Assembly (NCBI GenBank): GCA_024220505.1
Contig: JAKZZE010000008.1
Location: 496,001 to 560,000 of the forward strand
Reading direction: 5' to 3'
DNA length: 64,000 nucleotides
Origin: Rhizopus arrhizus
Lineage: Eukaryota; Mucoromycota; Mucoromycetes; Mucorales; Rhizopodaceae
Positions 62,712-64,000 of this stretch are shown here, piece after piece (the stretch's first letter is position 1; the number at the start of each line of letters is the position of its first letter). A model generated the notes under the pieces. The model saw only the letters and a program-made list of their open reading frames with translations, was not told the origin of the DNA and ran no database searches. Both the position numbers and the translations under genes were made by a program.

Positions 62712-64000
62712 ATGTCTTGGCTGCCAAGATCACCCAAAAAAATAGTCCGGATAGCTTTACTATCCTTTATATCACTCTTATTTATATTTATTTGGTATTT
62801 ATCAAAACAGCAGCCACAACTTCAGTTGACAAAAAATGACAAGCAGCAGCAGCAAAAGCAGACCAATAGAGAATATTATACCAATCTTGATCAAACATCA
62901 GTGATGCTCACCATTCAAAGTACACCACAGTTCATTTCATTTTATCCACTCTTGTGTCGTTTTAAACATTACCCTCTTCATCTCGTCCTCTTGACTCGAG
63001 ATGGCCTCAATCAGCAAAAAATACAGCGAGTGTTTACCGAAAGTGCTTGCGAACATGCAGATAACGTCATTATACATGATTTGACAAACAGCCTAGATCC
63101 ACTTGAACAGCTATCTGATTTAGTCAAGGATATCCAGACAAAGGTCCTGCTTCAATCCGACCAACCAGTCCATCCTACCTTGAAAGCACTGATCGACAAG
63201 CACCAAATTACCAACATTGCCTTGCCTGAAAAAGAAATCATCCATGCCCTCTGGATACCTGACCTTTCTATCGGTGCATTACAGAGTAAGCAAAAAGGAG
63301 AAGGGAAGAAAGACAAAGACGACTGATGTTTTTTTCTGTTTAGATTGGAACAAGATTGACATTAAGCTTGTGATCATCACCGACCGTCGACCTCATTCAC
63401 TTTCTCGTTTATTACAATCCGCAGGAAAATCAAATTACTTGGGTGATCAGGTCGATTTGATGATCCACATGGAGCAATCGGCCGATCGTGCTACACGCAT
63501 GCTGGTCAATTCGTTTGTGTGGAAACAGGGCATCAAATTCCTCCGTCACCGTGTGAAGAAGGGGGGCCTGATGCCAGCCATTGTCGAATCATGGTATCCG
63601 AGCCACAATGATGAATACGCTGTGCTCTTGGAGGACGATATCGAGGTATCTCCCTTATTTTATGTCTGGTCTAAATACTCTATCCTCAAATACAGATACA
63701 GTGGAAACAAGGACGCCTATCGACTCATGTACGGCATCAGTCTTTACGCCCCTCGCAATCTCGAGCTCGTTCCCTCTGGCCGCGTCAGCTTTGACCCCAA
63801 CTCGGTCCTCTTGCCTGCTCACTATGCCCCTCAGACACCCTACGCAAGTCAGATTCCTTGCAGTTGGGGTGCCGTCTATTTCCCAGAACATTGGCGCGAG
63901 TTTCATGCCTACTTGATCCGACGTCTTCAGGATCTCAATCTGCCCAAGCACAGCGATGTGCGTGTGATCAGTGTTCCCGGCAGTCGATCGGACAAGTGGA
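62712..64000 (+). CDS. Type II membrane glycosyltransferase-like protein (partial, runs off the window)
   Basis: Exon 1 62712-63285, 58-nt intron, exon 2 from 63344 to the window end, open throughout; at least 410 residues. It starts MSWLPRSPKKIVRIALLSFI, a basic stub and one membrane anchor (~res 11-32), then a Gln-rich stem. Exon 2 has VIITDRRPHSLSRLLQS and VLLEDDIEVSPLFYVW: a nucleotide-sugar-like fold with an acidic EDD metal site, then SLYAPR and PCSWGAVYFPEHWREF. This matches a family of Golgi-type glycosyltransferases of unclear substrate in fungi and plants. The region after 63300 is noticeably more GC-rich than the rest of the window. The 3' end is beyond base 64000. Confidence 0.85.

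Overview
This window reads as a chromosome segment from a zygomycete-type fungus, most likely Mucorales (Mucoromycota). It is AT-rich, with introns of about 46-107 nt bounded by GT..AG, T- and CT-rich tracts before start codons, and fungal genes of that lineage: Ded1 helicase, KDM5 demethylase, SIRT4-like sirtuin, Ctf8, GATA factor, APSES/ankyrin MBF subunit, Sec61 beta, glycogen synthase, Dcn1, NDP kinase, PQ-loop transporter and a glycosyltransferase. It also carries a large load of retrotransposons and TA-targeting DNA transposons typical of mucoralean genomes. Species cannot be told from the sequence alone.

Layout. 1-2.2 kb: decayed LINE, a possible MITE, a SET-domain pseudogene and a Tc1-like transposase remnant. 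3.1-6.6 kb: ded1 (+) convergent with an amino-acid transporter (-). 6.3-30.9 kb: a tandem duplication of about 3.13 kb (from inside the transporter to inside the KDM5 gene) later split by about 18 kb of transposons. Its junction created an intact, in-frame, spliced chimeric gene (transporter N-terminus fused to KDM5 C-terminus, 8740-9745). The inserted block holds a DIRS-type tyrosine-recombinase retrotransposon (9841-14149), a minus-strand LINE fragment, a 10.8-kb TA-flanked transposon (15010-25846) and a 5'-truncated LINE (25861-28459). 30.1-38.6 kb: KDM5 (-), sirtuin (-), ctf8 (+), GATA factor (+). 39.7-43.3 kb: a terminal-inverted-repeat transposon encoding a complete Fanzor (eukaryotic TnpB/IscB-related, RNA-guided nuclease family) gene, with LINEs inserted at its right edge. 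46.3-48.3 kb: MBF subunit. 48.3-55 kb: gene-poor, containing Sec61 beta and a LINE remnant. 55.1-58.5 kb: glycogen synthase (+) and dcn1 (-), whose stop codons are 3 bp apart. 58.6-60 kb: LINE remnants. 60.5-64 kb: NDP kinase, PQ-loop protein and a glycosyltransferase cut by the window end.

The two most interesting systems are mobile. (1) The Fanzor transposon: four-exon gene, about 815 aa, readable RuvC-I, zinc-finger and RuvC-III motifs, about 180-bp imperfect terminal inverted repeats, and a 335-nt non-coding 3' region where a guide RNA would be expected. (2) The 15010-25846 element: an imperfect giant palindrome whose arms each encode an identical 275-aa spliced protein with a PD-(D/E)XK-like signature. 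A Tc1-like (DD34E) transposon sits exactly at the palindrome centre, and a LINE lies in each arm at the same site, full-length in one and truncated in the other. The first copy of the local duplication (7059-7080) preserves the empty target site, so this insertion can be defined to the base.

Exon coordinates were derived by hand from splice-site consensus and frame continuity. All functional names rest on motif recognition; no database search was run.
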